Translations under genes and position numbers: made by a program
Notes under the pieces: model-generated
Told to the model about the DNA's origin: nothing
Seen by the model: only the letters and a program-made list of their open reading frames with translations
The model's database searches: none
In this document: one piece after another, positions 19,900 to 28,678 of the stretch
How the letters are laid out: each line of letters opens with the position of its first letter
Position numbering within the stretch: the first letter of the stretch is position 1
Assembly (NCBI RefSeq): GCF_035956715.1
Contig: NZ_CP108381.1
Location: 1,426,001-1,490,000, forward strand
Length of the DNA: 64,000 nt
DNA from: Nocardia sp. NBC_01329
GTDB taxonomy: Bacteria; Actinomycetota; Actinomycetes; Mycobacteriales; Mycobacteriaceae
Direction of reading: 5' to 3'

Positions 19900-20117
19900 C
19901 GTTACCTCCTGCACTCGTCGAGCTGGGGCAAACAGTTCCCCGGCCGCCGGTGCCCCGCCGGCCGGTCTAGCTGAGCGAGCCTGGGTCGAGCGGTGGAGCA
20001 GTGTGAATATCAGGAACGAGGCCCATTCTACGCGTGCTCCGTTGTTCACTTGATCTCGAATAATCCCAGTTCGGCATAAAACTGGTTAATTCGCGCGTGC
20101 TGATATGTGCACATGAA

Positions 20118-20780
20118 TCATCCGCCACGGACCGCACGCAGCACCTCCTGGTGCAGCGAATCCGCTCGGGCGTTGATTTCCTCGATCCGTACCAGTACCT
20201 CGGTGAAAGCCGCGGCGTGCTCGTCCGGAAGCGAGACGACATTGATCTCGATATTCAGTTGGGAGGTACCCGCGGCGGCCCGTGCGGCCGCGGCCGCGGC
20301 ACCGATATCGGTGACAACATTCGGGTTACCGATCGGCAGCAATTCGGTTGCCAGGGTCAGGATTCCGTGGGCCTCGTCGATCACCGCGGCGGGTACCCGG
20401 GCGGCCTCGAGCAGTGCCGTGTGGATCGCCGCCGAACGCGCGGTGACTTCGCCGTCGGTATCCCTCGGCAGTTTGTAGGCGGCGCCGACGGCGGTGAAGG
20501 CGTGGGCGTCGGCGTCGGCCAGGGCCAGGGCACGGGCGCGGGCGGTGTCGGCGGCTTCGATGATGCGGTCGATCGCCGGTCGATGGTCGGCATCCTTGGC
20601 CCGGGTGGTGTAGCGCGCGACCATGGCGATCAGCGCGGCTCCCTGCGCGGCGTGTAGCGCGGCCACTGCGCCACCACCCGGCGCGGGCACCTTCGCCGCG
20701 AGTTCGCCCAGGTACTCACCGATCGGCGAACCCCCGAAACCGCTGGCGGTGTGCTGAGGCGATTGGGTGGGCTGCGACAC
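20118..20780 (-). CDS. Cyclodeaminase/cyclohydrolase (FTCD C-terminal) family protein
   Basis: A 220-aa all-helical protein of the formimidoyl-THF cyclodeaminase/methenyl-THF cyclohydrolase family. It carries the typical APGGGAVAALHAAQGAAL segment and a helical body with DADAHAFTAVGAAYKLPR. In one-carbon metabolism such proteins interconvert folate species; stand-alone bacterial copies are poorly characterised. I prefer the GTG at 20780 (AAAGG 7 bases upstream) over the TTG at 20801. It is transcribed divergently from the LLM oxidoreductase gene, with a 130-bp shared promoter region. Confidence 0.82.
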   Translation of the reverse strand: MSQPTQSPQHTASGFGGSPIGEYLGELAAKVPAPGGGAVAALHAAQGAALIAMVARYTTRAKDADHRPAIDRIIEAADTARARALALADADAHAFTAVGAAYKLPRDTDGEVTARSAAIHTALLEAARVPAAVIDEAHGILTLATELLPIGNPNVVTDIGAAAAAARAAAGTSQLNIEINVVSLPDEHAAAFTEVLVRIEEINARADSLHQEVLRAVRGG

Positions 20781-20910
20781 GATTCGGCCTTTCTCGATCA
20801 AAATTGCTCGAAGTTAGCTGCATTGCTCCAAGGGTTACCTGCTTCAACCTACAGCGTCGCCCGGCGTGGCCGGTGCCGGGCCACCCCGTAACCGGGATTA
20901 TGTTGAGGGC

Positions 20911-21951
20911 ATGCGGATCGGATTGAGCATCAACTACTCGGGCGGCTTCACCGAGGCGGCGGCCGAAGTGGCCGATTTGGAGCGTGCCGGGCTGGACATC
21001 GTGTTCGTGCCCGAGGCGTACTCCTTCGACGCGGTGAGCGCGCTGGGTTACCTCGCTGCCAAGACCTCCCGGTTGCAGCTGGCGTCGGGGATCCTGCAGC
21101 TCTACACCCGGACGCCCACGCTCACCGCGATGACCGCGGCGGGCCTGGATTTTGTTTCCGACGGCCGATTCGTGCTCGGCCTGGGGGCCTCCGGGCCGCA
21201 GGTCATCGAGGGATTCCACGGCGTGCCCTACGACGCGCCGATCGGCCGGACCCGTGAACTCGTGGAGATCTGCCGCAAGGTCTGGCGCCGGGAACGGCTG
21301 GAATATCAGGGCAAGTACTATCAGATCCCGTTGCCGGAGGGGACCGGCACCGGCCTGGGTAAACCGCTGAAGCTGATCAATCATCCGGTGCGCGAACGTG
21401 TCCCGGTGCTGCTGGCCGCACTGGGCCCCAAGAATGTCGAACTGGCCGCCGAGGTCGCCGAGGGCTGGCAGCCGATCTTCTTCCTGCCCGAGCGTGCCGA
21501 CGCGGTCTTCGGTGACGCACTGCGCGCCGGAAAGGCGAAGCGGGACCCCGAACTCGGCCCGCTCGACGTCTATGCCGGACCCGCCCTGGCCATCGGCGAG
21601 GATGTGGAACCGCTGCTGGGGTTCGTGAAACCGATGCTGGCGCTCTACATCGGTGGAATGGGAGCCAAGGGCAAGAACTTCTACCACACTCTGGCCACCC
21701 GCTACGGTTACGGCGCGGAGGCCGACCGCATCCAGGAGCTCTACCTGGCGGGCAAGAAAGACGAAGCGACCCAGGTGGTTCCGGACGCACTGGTCCGCGA
21801 TATCTCGCTGATCGGTCCGGCAAGCTATGTGAAGGAACGGGTCGCCGCGTTCGCCGAAGCCGGGGTCACGGTTCTCAATGTCGCGCCGCTGGCTGCGACA
21901 CCGGCCGAGCGGGTCCAACTCATCGAACGGTTCCGCGCGATCTGCGACTGA
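20911..21951 (+). CDS. LLM-class F420-dependent oxidoreductase
   Basis: A 346-aa TIM-barrel flavin/F420 oxidoreductase of the luciferase-like monooxygenase family. Seen are MRIGLSINYSGGF at the start, SGILQLYTRTPTLTAMTAAGLD, GRFVLGLGASGPQVIEGFHG, and PVLLAALGPKNVELAAEVAEGW, which are conserved in the mycobacterial F420 group. It probably reduces or oxidises a small molecule with coenzyme F420; the substrate is unknown. The ATG at 20911 starts the conserved region. A very strong terminator follows. Confidence 0.9.
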   Translation: MRIGLSINYSGGFTEAAAEVADLERAGLDIVFVPEAYSFDAVSALGYLAAKTSRLQLASGILQLYTRTPTLTAMTAAGLDFVSDGRFVLGLGASGPQVIEGFHGVPYDAPIGRTRELVEICRKVWRRERLEYQGKYYQIPLPEGTGTGLGKPLKLINHPVRERVPVLLAALGPKNVELAAEVAEGWQPIFFLPERADAVFGDALRAGKAKRDPELGPLDVYAGPALAIGEDVEPLLGFVKPMLALYIGGMGAKGKNFYHTLATRYGYGAEADRIQELYLAGKKDEATQVVPDALVRDISLIGPASYVKERVAAFAEAGVTVLNVAPLAATPAERVQLIERFRAICD

Positions 21952-21963
21952 GACGCGGCCTCG

Positions 21964-22015
21964 TGCACAGGGATGGGCCGGCGCAACGAACGTTGCGCCG
22001 GCCCATCCCTGTGCA
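21964..22015. terminator. Strong bidirectional terminator (25-bp perfect stem)
   Basis: The arm 21964-21988 is an exact 25-bp inverted copy of 21991-22015, with only two bases (AA) between them. It lies between genes converging at 21951 and 22034. The stem is GC-rich and lacks a T-run. The length and perfection make it the clearest terminator in the window. Confidence 0.85.
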
Positions 22016-22033
22016 GCCCGAGGTGTGCCCGGC

Positions 22034-22429
22034 TCAGTCTGCCCGGAAACTCGCCAGGGCGGCTTCCAGCGTGGTGTGCAGGGCGAAGACCTGATCCAAT
22101 GCCGTCATCTTCAGTTGACGACTGGTGGCGGGTCCGTCTGCCACCAGGGCGATCGTGGTCTTGTCACCGGCCCGCTGATGCGCGGCGACCAGCGCGGCCA
22201 TCCCGGCCGACGCCAGGAAGCTCACCGCCGCCAGGTCGACGACCAGGCCGGCGGGATCGGCATCGAGAGCCGCATCGATCGCGGTCTCCAGGGCCGGGGC
22301 CGTCGCGAGGTCGACCTCTCCGACAACCGTGAGCACAGTGACCCCGTCGTGGTCGGCGACCGAGGTCGTCATCGTATCCGTGAGATTCGCGTCTGGAGGA
22401 GTGTTGGTCACATCTTCACAATCTGCCAT
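22034..22429 (-). CDS. STAS-domain anti-sigma factor antagonist (RsbV-like)
   Basis: A 131-aa STAS protein with the phosphorylation-site loop VVDLAAVSFLASAGM; the Ser in LASAG is the expected acceptor (the usual motif is D-S-S/A-G). It should bind and neutralise an anti-sigma kinase when unphosphorylated. It overlaps the end of the phosphatase/kinase gene by 14 bp, so that gene's HATPase domain is its natural partner. The protein has an N-terminal extension of about 20 residues before the STAS fold. Confidence 0.9.
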   Translation of the reverse strand: MADCEDVTNTPPDANLTDTMTTSVADHDGVTVLTVVGEVDLATAPALETAIDAALDADPAGLVVDLAAVSFLASAGMAALVAAHQRAGDKTTIALVADGPATSRQLKMTALDQVFALHTTLEAALASFRAD

Positions 22430-24755
22430 GAGTCTCTCGATCTCGCTGCATCGTATCCCCGCCGGACCGGTTCGCTGTCCCGCGCAGGGCGCTGGCCACC
22501 GGGAACGTGATCGCCGGAAGCGTCACCGACATCCGTACCCGGGTTCCGGGTCCCAGGTGGTGATCTATCTCGAGTTCTTCGGTCAGTGCCCGCATCATAT
22601 CGATCCCGCGGCCCCGCGGCCCCGGATCGGCCGGACGCGGACGCCAGGTCCCGGTATCGGTGATCTCGATGACCACCCGGTGGCCTACGCATTCGGCGGT
22701 GAGCACGACCCGGTCGTTCTCACCGCCACCGTTCTGGTAGGCGTGCTCGATACTGTTGCTGCACGCCTCGTTGGTGGCGGCGACCAGATCCGAGGTGAGG
22801 TTGTGCGGTACCGCCGCGGACGACAGCCACGCTGTCAGCGTACGGCGCAGCATGGCCAGCCGGTCCGGCCGGGCCGGCACATCCAATCGCAGCGGGGCGG
22901 GCTGCTGCCGGTAGACGACCATGGCGATATCGTCGTCGTAGCCGCCGTCCGGCCGCAGCGCCGACAGCACCGAATCGGCGACCTCGCGGGGGAGTTTCTC
23001 GGCGGTATCGGCCAGGATACCGGCGATCTTCGTGAAGCCCTCGTCGATATCCTCTCCGCGGCGTTCGACCAGTCCGTCGGTGAACAGCACCAGGGTCGCG
23101 CCGGGCGGCAACGGCGTGGTGGCCTCCGGTCGCCGGGTGGTCTCGAAGGTCGCCAGCGGCACCGACCGGCCTCCCTCCAGCATGCGTCCTGTCTTGTCCA
23201 CATCGGCAAGGATGGGCGGCATATGGCCCGCGTTGCTGTAGCGCACGAGTCCGCGCACCGGATCCAGTACCGCCGCGCATACGGTGGTGCACAACGCACC
23301 GGGAATCCGAGCCGCCACCGGGTCGAGTTCGGTGAGCAACTGGGCGGGTCCGGCGCCGCGGAGCAGCAGGGCGCGGGCGGCCGTACGCAATTGACCCATG
23401 ACCACGGCTGCGGACAGACCGCGACCCACACAGTCACCGACCACGACGCCGATGGTGCCGTCGGGCAGCGGCACCACGTCGTACCAGTCGCCGCCGATCT
23501 CCAGCGGTGGCAGCGCGGGTTCGTAGTGCACCGAGAACCGCGGCGGGAGTTCGATGGGGCCCAGCATCGCGCGCTGCAGGGTCAGTGAGGTGGAGCGCGC
23601 CTGATCGAAGTTGCGGGCCCGCTGCACTGCCAGGCTGAGATGCCCGATGAGCAGTGAGAACAAGGTCCAGTCAGCGGCATCGACGACGCGGGGGACAGCG
23701 AAGCGCAACCACAACGCCGCATCGCTCTTCTCGCCGAGCGGTGCGACGATGCCCTGGGCGCTGCCCGCGCCCTCCGGGACAGCTATCAGGGTGCGGCCGG
23801 GCCGTACCCGCGCGCGTTTGAGAATGGCCTCCGTCGCGGGTTCGAGCCGGGATCCGGTGGTGGTGGCGGCCGGGGGCGTGCCGGAGATGTAGACCTCCGG
23901 AGCGGTGGGCGAAGTCCATACCGCGACAACCGCCGTCTCCGCGCCCACCGTGCGCCGCAACTCGTCCAGACCGACCTCGAGCACCTCGGCGACCGTGGTC
24001 GCCGCGGCGAGCGCGGTAGCCAGCCGGTTGGCGGCCTGGTCACGGGCCTGAGCGTCGTGTTCGGCGGTGACATCGCGGACGGTGCCGACGAAGATATGTT
24101 CCTCGCCGTCCGGTTGCACCAGGGCGCTCGTGCTCACCGCGATCCAGCGGCGGCGCCCGTCCCGGTGCTGGACCGGTACCACGAACCGGGACGCCTCGGT
24201 ACCCAGATCGGGATAGCGGGGACCTTCCGGAATGGCCCACGGATGCGGTATCGGATAGGGCACTCCGGACGCGCCGTAACCGGTCAGCTCACCGAAAGCC
24301 TTGTTCACCTCGATGAGCGTGCCGCGCGCGTCGGCGACGAAGAACCCGTCCTGCAACGATTCGACCAGTGCGGTCCGGAACTCGTCGCGTCCGGCGAGAT
24401 CGTCGGCGCGGGAACGCTGCTGTTCGTACCGGCGGGTGCCGTCGAGGTAACCGCGGGTCGCCACATCCAGCGTGATCAGAGTCTGCAACAGGAATTCGAG
24501 CGCCTGCTCAGCGAGCGGATTCTCCGGGCGGGCGGAGTCCGACGGCGCACCCGCCACGGTCGCGGCAGCCGCGGCCTGCACTTGTTTCACCACCCGGAAG
24601 TGGTGCTCGGTGAGATCGAGCAAGCTGATGCCCTCGACCAGTGCCCGGCGGCCCAGTTCGTGACCTTCGGCCAGGCCGTCGCCCTCGGGTGCGGCGAGAT
24701 GGCGGCGCAATGCGTCGGCGTAGGCGTCGAGGAACGCCGCGAGCACCGTGCTCAT
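22416..24755 (-). CDS. Multidomain PP2C-type phosphatase fused to an anti-sigma kinase domain (RsbU-RsbW-like)
   Basis: A 779-aa signalling protein. Residues about 1-110 resemble the helical N-terminal domain of RsbU/RsbR proteins. A PAS domain lies near 125-240 (DGFFVADARGTLIEVNKAFGELTGY, in part) and a GAF-like region near 250-385. A SpoIIE/PP2C phosphatase follows at about 405-600 with GGDWYDVVPLPDG, VVGDCVGRGLSAA, LFTDGLVER and DDDIAMVVYR. A HATPase/RsbW-like domain ends the protein (N-box TNEACSNSIEHAY, then GRGIDMMRAL). Thus a phosphatase and a kinase for the same STAS antagonist are on one chain, as in mycobacterial Rv1364c, but here the STAS protein is separate. Confidence 0.9.
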   Translation of the reverse strand: MSTVLAAFLDAYADALRRHLAAPEGDGLAEGHELGRRALVEGISLLDLTEHHFRVVKQVQAAAAATVAGAPSDSARPENPLAEQALEFLLQTLITLDVATRGYLDGTRRYEQQRSRADDLAGRDEFRTALVESLQDGFFVADARGTLIEVNKAFGELTGYGASGVPYPIPHPWAIPEGPRYPDLGTEASRFVVPVQHRDGRRRWIAVSTSALVQPDGEEHIFVGTVRDVTAEHDAQARDQAANRLATALAAATTVAEVLEVGLDELRRTVGAETAVVAVWTSPTAPEVYISGTPPAATTTGSRLEPATEAILKRARVRPGRTLIAVPEGAGSAQGIVAPLGEKSDAALWLRFAVPRVVDAADWTLFSLLIGHLSLAVQRARNFDQARSTSLTLQRAMLGPIELPPRFSVHYEPALPPLEIGGDWYDVVPLPDGTIGVVVGDCVGRGLSAAVVMGQLRTAARALLLRGAGPAQLLTELDPVAARIPGALCTTVCAAVLDPVRGLVRYSNAGHMPPILADVDKTGRMLEGGRSVPLATFETTRRPEATTPLPPGATLVLFTDGLVERRGEDIDEGFTKIAGILADTAEKLPREVADSVLSALRPDGGYDDDIAMVVYRQQPAPLRLDVPARPDRLAMLRRTLTAWLSSAAVPHNLTSDLVAATNEACSNSIEHAYQNGGGENDRVVLTAECVGHRVVIEITDTGTWRPRPADPGPRGRGIDMMRALTEELEIDHHLGPGTRVRMSVTLPAITFPVASALRGTANRSGGDTMQRDRETHGRL

Positions 24756-24771
24756 CGCCGGCCTCGCCGGA

Positions 24772-25416
24772 TCACGACACGTCTCGCTGAGCGGCTCCGT
24801 TCGACGCGCCGCGCACCCGGGCCGCGAGCACCAGGGCGTCGTCGGAGTCCTTGGCGTGCCGATTCAGCAACTCCGCCACGATCTCCGCGGTCGACTTCGC
24901 GAGATCCACACCCTGGCCCGGTTCGGCCTCCACCCCGTCGGTGGACATCAGCAGCAGATCGCCCGGCCGGACCGGTACGGTCTGCGGCTGCAACGTCGAC
25001 GGCAACCGATATCCCACGATCCCGCCGCTCTGCAGAACGGTCGCGCTGATCTGCGGACCGGCGGGGCCCGCGGTGAGAAGATGCGATTCGACATTGCCGA
25101 CACTGAGCCACTGCGTTTCCTCCGCGCCGAACAAAACCAGGGTGACCGCGGCACCACGTGTATCGGACATGGCCCGGTGACACAGCATCATCAGCGCGTC
25201 CAGCGGTTCGGTGCGGTTCTCGGCGAGCACCCGCGTCGCGCGGTCCACGGCGGCGGCCGCCGCCGCACCGTGGCCGAGACCGTCGAGTACCGCGAACAAT
25301 ACGGTGCCGGTACCGGTATCCAGAACGAGGCAGCGATCCCCGGATACATCCTGTCCAGGGAGGGGGCGGCCGGCCATCGCCCATTCGATCCGGCCGATGT
25401 ACCCGTCCTCATGCAC
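24772..25416 (-). CDS. RsbX-like SpoIIE/PP2C serine phosphatase
   Basis: A 214-aa single-domain PP2C-like phosphatase with the metal-binding motifs LFAVLDGLGHG and LLMSTDGVEAE, and SDDALVLAAR near the end. In the Bacillus stressosome, RsbX dephosphorylates RsbR and RsbS to reset the complex; position next to rsbT supports the same role. I choose the GTG at 25416, which overlaps the rsbT stop by 8 bp; the frame continues open to 25458 but that part lies wholly inside rsbT. Confidence 0.85.
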   Translation of the reverse strand: MHEDGYIGRIEWAMAGRPLPGQDVSGDRCLVLDTGTGTVLFAVLDGLGHGAAAAAAVDRATRVLAENRTEPLDALMMLCHRAMSDTRGAAVTLVLFGAEETQWLSVGNVESHLLTAGPAGPQISATVLQSGGIVGYRLPSTLQPQTVPVRPGDLLLMSTDGVEAEPGQGVDLAKSTAEIVAELLNRHAKDSDDALVLAARVRGASNGAAQRDVS

Positions 25417-25834
25417 CGTGGGGTACCCACTTCCACATCTCCACCAACGTGCCTGCACCGGGCGCGGATTCGATGGCCATACCGTCCATCAGCCGTTTGG
25501 CACCGGGGAGACCGAGGCCCAGCCCCAGGCCGGTCGAATAGCCGTCTTCCATCGCCCGGGCGATATCGATGATCCCGGGCCCCTGATCCTTGGCCTGGAC
25601 CACCAGAGCGCGTCGGCCGTCGCGTTCGTCGACCTGCAACCGGATCTCGCCGCTCCCGGCATAACTCGTGATATTCCGGGCGACCTCCGAGATCGCCGTG
25701 GAGATCATGGTCCGGTCGGTGAGGGTGAAGCCGAGTTCCTCGGCCAGCTCACGTCCGGCCTGGCGCGCGGTCACGATGTCGTTCGACATCTTCACCGCGA
25801 TAACCACCTGTTCAGCGGGCACTGTCACGACCAT
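25409..25834 (-). CDS. rsbT: Stressosome kinase RsbT-like
   Basis: A 141-aa GHKL serine/threonine kinase. N-box ISTAISEVARNI, G1 DQGPGI and G2 GLGLGLGLPGAKRL match RsbT/anti-sigma regulatory factors. RsbT phosphorylates RsbS and RsbR in the stressosome, then leaves to activate an RsbU-type phosphatase. Here the phosphatase encoded two genes downstream has a matching N-terminal domain. The ATG at 25834 lies 23 bp inside the preceding rsbS gene. Confidence 0.93.
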   Translation of the reverse strand: MVVTVPAEQVVIAVKMSNDIVTARQAGRELAEELGFTLTDRTMISTAISEVARNITSYAGSGEIRLQVDERDGRRALVVQAKDQGPGIIDIARAMEDGYSTGLGLGLGLPGAKRLMDGMAIESAPGAGTLVEMWKWVPHGA

Positions 25835-26204
25835 CTCGGTGCTGGCGCCGCGCCGAAGCCTTGCGGTTGAGCCAGGCCAAGCCCTCCTCGAGGTCCAACG
25901 CGGTGTGCATGTCCTCGAAGGTGAGGCCGAGTTGCACCATCGCGAAAGCGACCTCGGGCTGTAGGCCCACGATGACGGTCTCCGCGCCGCGCAGCTGGGT
26001 CATATGCGCGATGGTGCGCAATGATCTGGCCGCGAAGGAATCCATCACGTCGATGGCTGTCACGTCGACGATGATGCCCTGCGCGCGGTATTTACTGACC
26101 TGCTTCATCAGGTCGTCCTGCAGTCGCTCGGTATCGGCATCGGTCAGCGCCGACTGCACGGACGCGATCAGATATGTGCCCTGTTTGAGTATCGGTACTG
26201 GCAT
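25812..26204 (-). CDS. rsbS: Stressosome STAS scaffold protein RsbS-like
   Basis: A 130-aa single STAS domain (MPVPILKQGTYLIASVQSAL start) with the acceptor loop VTAIDVMDSFAARSL, where the Ser of DSF is the site phosphorylated by RsbT in the family. RsbS builds the stressosome core with RsbR. It follows rsbR after 13 bp and overlaps rsbT by 23 bp. A typical RsbR-RsbS-RsbT order. Confidence 0.93.
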   Translation of the reverse strand: MPVPILKQGTYLIASVQSALTDADTERLQDDLMKQVSKYRAQGIIVDVTAIDVMDSFAARSLRTIAHMTQLRGAETVIVGLQPEVAFAMVQLGLTFEDMHTALDLEEGLAWLNRKASARRQHRDGRDSAR

Positions 26205-26217
26205 AGTGGGTTCCGGG

Positions 26218-27120
26218 TCAGCGCGAATCGCGTTCGCTGCGCTCGGTCACTCTGGACACTTCATAGCCCAGTAACCGCTCCGCTTCCTCGATACCGCCCT
26301 GCAGATCGCCGACCGCGTTCATCTTCGACAGGTCCAACCCGATGGTGACCAGTGTCAAGGCGATCTCCGAGGACAGTCCGGTCATGATGACGCTGGCGCC
26401 CATCAGCCCCGACGCGTCCACCGTCTGAACCAGGTGGTTGGCCACCGTGGAGTCTATATCGGGCACACCGGTGATATCGATGACGACCACCTTGGCACGG
26501 TTGTTCCGGATGGCGCGCAGCAGTTGCTCGGTGAGCTGGCGGGCGCGCTGACTGTCGAGTACGCCGATTATCGGCAGGATCAGCAATTGTTCGCGTACCT
26601 GGAGGACCGGGGTGGACAGCTCCCGGATGGCTTCCTGCTGTTGCCGGATGACCCGCTCGCGTTCCTGGACGAAGGAGACGCCCACCGTATTGGCGATCCG
26701 GTTGGCCGCCGGTTCGTAGGCGTCGAGCACTGCGTTGAGTAACTCGAAATTGGACTGGTACTTCTCGAACAGCGAGCGCGCCAGCACATCGCGCAGCAGC
26801 AGCACCATGCCGAGGACCTCGTCGGTCTCCACTCCACGCGGAATGATGCGCTCGGAGAGGTCGCGGGCGTAGGCCTGCAGCGCCTCGACGCTACCGGTTT
26901 CCAGAACCTCGACGTAGTTGTCGTAGACCGACGTCGCCTCGGAGAAGACCTCCTCGGGCGTCATCGCCGTCAGCAGGCGCGCCTCGGTGATCCGTCGGGC
27001 CCACTCCTCGCGGAGCGCGGTGCGGTTCTGGCGCAGATGTTCGACCAGCTGCGGGAGCAGATTGTCTACGGGTCCCGCAGCCAACGAGTCCGCCGAAAGG
27101 CCCATGGACACCTCGGACAT
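26218..27120 (-). CDS. rsbR: Stressosome sensor RsbR-like protein
   Basis: A 300-aa protein with an N-terminal helical RsbR-type domain (about 15-165) and a C-terminal STAS domain (about 185-290). The acceptor loop is VIDITGVPDIDSTVANHLV. The N-terminal domain is the conserved RsbRD-like kind rather than the globin-like domain of Bacillus RsbRA, so the sensed signal is unknown. I choose the ATG at 27120 with GGGG about 9 bases upstream; an in-frame extension to 27210 is not supported. It is the promoter-proximal gene of the six-gene operon. Confidence 0.92.
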   Translation of the reverse strand: MSEVSMGLSADSLAAGPVDNLLPQLVEHLRQNRTALREEWARRITEARLLTAMTPEEVFSEATSVYDNYVEVLETGSVEALQAYARDLSERIIPRGVETDEVLGMVLLLRDVLARSLFEKYQSNFELLNAVLDAYEPAANRIANTVGVSFVQERERVIRQQQEAIRELSTPVLQVREQLLILPIIGVLDSQRARQLTEQLLRAIRNNRAKVVVIDITGVPDIDSTVANHLVQTVDASGLMGASVIMTGLSSEIALTLVTIGLDLSKMNAVGDLQGGIEEAERLLGYEVSRVTERSERDSR

Positions 27121-27237
27121 GTAACTTGTGCCCCTTTCGACGGCGGTCGGGTACATCATAGATTTTCCGGCGGTCGTGCCGATACCGAGCCTAGTCATAC
27201 CCACGCACACATACTGGCGAAACCTGCGGGTCCGGTT

Positions 27238-27855
27238 TTATCGCGCCGGTGTGACCGGGGTCGCGGCGGGGGTCGGGAAACCGTGCTCGAGCGCCGCGAG
27301 CGCGCGGTCCAGGTACACGGTGAGATCCGCGTCCGCCCGGGCGAGCCATGCGTCGAACGCGGCCCGGGCGGCGGCCAGCGTGGTGCGCCCGACCGCCATC
27401 GGCAGGAGTGAATCCGCCGGTTCCCCCAGTCGTCCGGCGGCGAACTCGCCCACCGCCCGCTCCCAGGCGTCGTAGTGGGTGCCGGCCGTGGCGGCCAGCG
27501 CTGGGACGGTGGCCACCAGTTTCATCCGCATCCGCAGCTCGGGCACGTCCTCGGCGCGATACCGATTGGCGTTCACCACCACCCGCCGGACGGCTGCCAT
27601 CATGGGCTCGGCATCGGGCACTGTGCCGAACGCGGCCCGTAGCGCGGTGACCTCGTCGTCGAACGAATACCAGAGCACTTCCGCCTTGCCGGGGAAATAG
27701 CGGAAGAAGGTGCGGCCGCTGATCCCGGCGGCGGCGGCGATCTGCTCGACGGTGGTCTCGTCGAATCCCTGCTCACTGAACAACCGCATCGCGATCAGTT
27801 CGAGCTCGCGTTTGGTGGTGCCCCGCGGCCGGCCGCGGGGATGCTGTCCCGTCAC
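27238..27855 (-). CDS. mftR: TetR-family regulator of mycofactocin genes (MftR)
   Basis: A 205-aa TetR protein. The N-terminal helix-turn-helix TTVEQIAAAAGISGRTFFRYFPGKAEVL is typical (given here in part), followed by a C-terminal ligand domain of MftR size. It is assigned as MftR because it is divergent from mftE-mftD, with a palindromic operator in the 121-bp gap. MftR of mycobacteria is a repressor responsive to acyl-CoA. The start is GTG at 27855. It ends 118 bp before the rsbR start. Confidence 0.82.
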   Translation of the reverse strand: MTGQHPRGRPRGTTKRELELIAMRLFSEQGFDETTVEQIAAAAGISGRTFFRYFPGKAEVLWYSFDDEVTALRAAFGTVPDAEPMMAAVRRVVVNANRYRAEDVPELRMRMKLVATVPALAATAGTHYDAWERAVGEFAAGRLGEPADSLLPMAVGRTTLAAARAAFDAWLARADADLTVYLDRALAALEHGFPTPAATPVTPAR

Positions 27856-27945
27856 GGGTAAATAGTGCGCTGCGACCGTGAAGTTCGGGGCCGGTACCCC
27901 CGAACACCGCGCGGCGGGAGCAGTCGTGCGGGCGCGGGCGCTTGA

Positions 27946-27967
27946 TTATGTCAGTCACTGACGATAA
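27946..27967. promoter_or_regulatory. Probable MftR operator
   Basis: A 22-bp near-perfect palindrome: GTCAGT (27950-27955), centre C, ACTGAC (27957-27962), flanked by TTAT and GATAA so that only one flanking pair mismatches. It ends 9 bp before the mftE ATG and lies about 90 bp before mftR. A TetR regulator bound here would block mftE-mftD transcription; the short distance suggests that mftE has a very short or absent leader. Confidence 0.72.
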
Positions 27968-27976
27968 TCTCGGCCC

Positions 27977-28678
27977 ATGATGGTGGCGGACCTCACATCG
28001 CCCGAGGTGGGCGCGCTGCGCGCGACCGCACCGGTGCTGGTGGTGCCGGTGGGTGCGACCGAGCAGCACGGCCCGCATCTGCCGCTGTCCACCGATACCG
28101 ACCTCGCCGGTGCCCTTTGCGCCGGGGTGGCCGCGCGGTGTCCCCGAGTGCTCGTCGCGCCCGCGATCGCCTACGGCGCGAGCGGTGAGCATGCCGGATT
28201 TCCCGGCACGCTGTCGATCGGGCAGGCCGCACTGGAACTACTGATCGTCGAACTGTGCCGTTCGGCGACCGATACCTTCGAACGGATCGTGCTGGTGAAC
28301 GGACACGGCGGCAATATCGAGGCCTTGCGCCGCGCGGTGACCTCGCTACGTGGCGAATCCCGCGATATCCGGCTGTTCCTGCCGCGCCACGACAGCGACG
28401 CGCATGCCGGACGGGCCGAGACCGCGCTGCAGTTGCACCTCACGCCGGGGCGGGTGCGCCTCGAGCGCGCCGAACCCGGTGATACGCGGCGGCTCGCCGA
28501 GATCCTGCCCCTGTTGCGGGCCGGAGGTGTCGCGGCGGTGAGCGCCAACGGGGTGCTCGGCGATCCCAGCGGCGCGACCGCCGCCGAGGGCGCTGAGTTG
28601 CTCGAACGGCTCGTCTCCCAGTTGTACGAACAGATCCGGCAGTGGTGGCCGGAACCAGTGGAAAGGATCCGACTATGA
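27977..28678 (+). CDS. mftE: Mycofactocin system creatininase-family peptidase MftE
   Basis: A 233-aa creatininase-fold metalloprotein. Metal and active-site motifs are GATEQHGPHLPL near residues 25-36, YGASGEHAGFPGT, NGHGGN and the acidic RAETAL. In mycofactocin biosynthesis MftE releases the C-terminal Val-Tyr-derived dipeptide from the MftA precursor. Two ATG codons (27977, 27980) are possible starts. The stop overlaps the mftD start as ATGA. The usual order is mftD-mftE; here it is reversed. Confidence 0.85.
   Translation: MMVADLTSPEVGALRATAPVLVVPVGATEQHGPHLPLSTDTDLAGALCAGVAARCPRVLVAPAIAYGASGEHAGFPGTLSIGQAALELLIVELCRSATDTFERIVLVNGHGGNIEALRRAVTSLRGESRDIRLFLPRHDSDAHAGRAETALQLHLTPGRVRLERAEPGDTRRLAEILPLLRAGGVAAVSANGVLGDPSGATAAEGAELLERLVSQLYEQIRQWWPEPVERIRL

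Noticed and set aside
27856-27976. Hidden mftA precursor gene between mftR and mftE
   Set aside because: No frame gives a short peptide ending in the expected Gly-x-Val-Tyr type C-terminus, and the gap is occupied by the operator.
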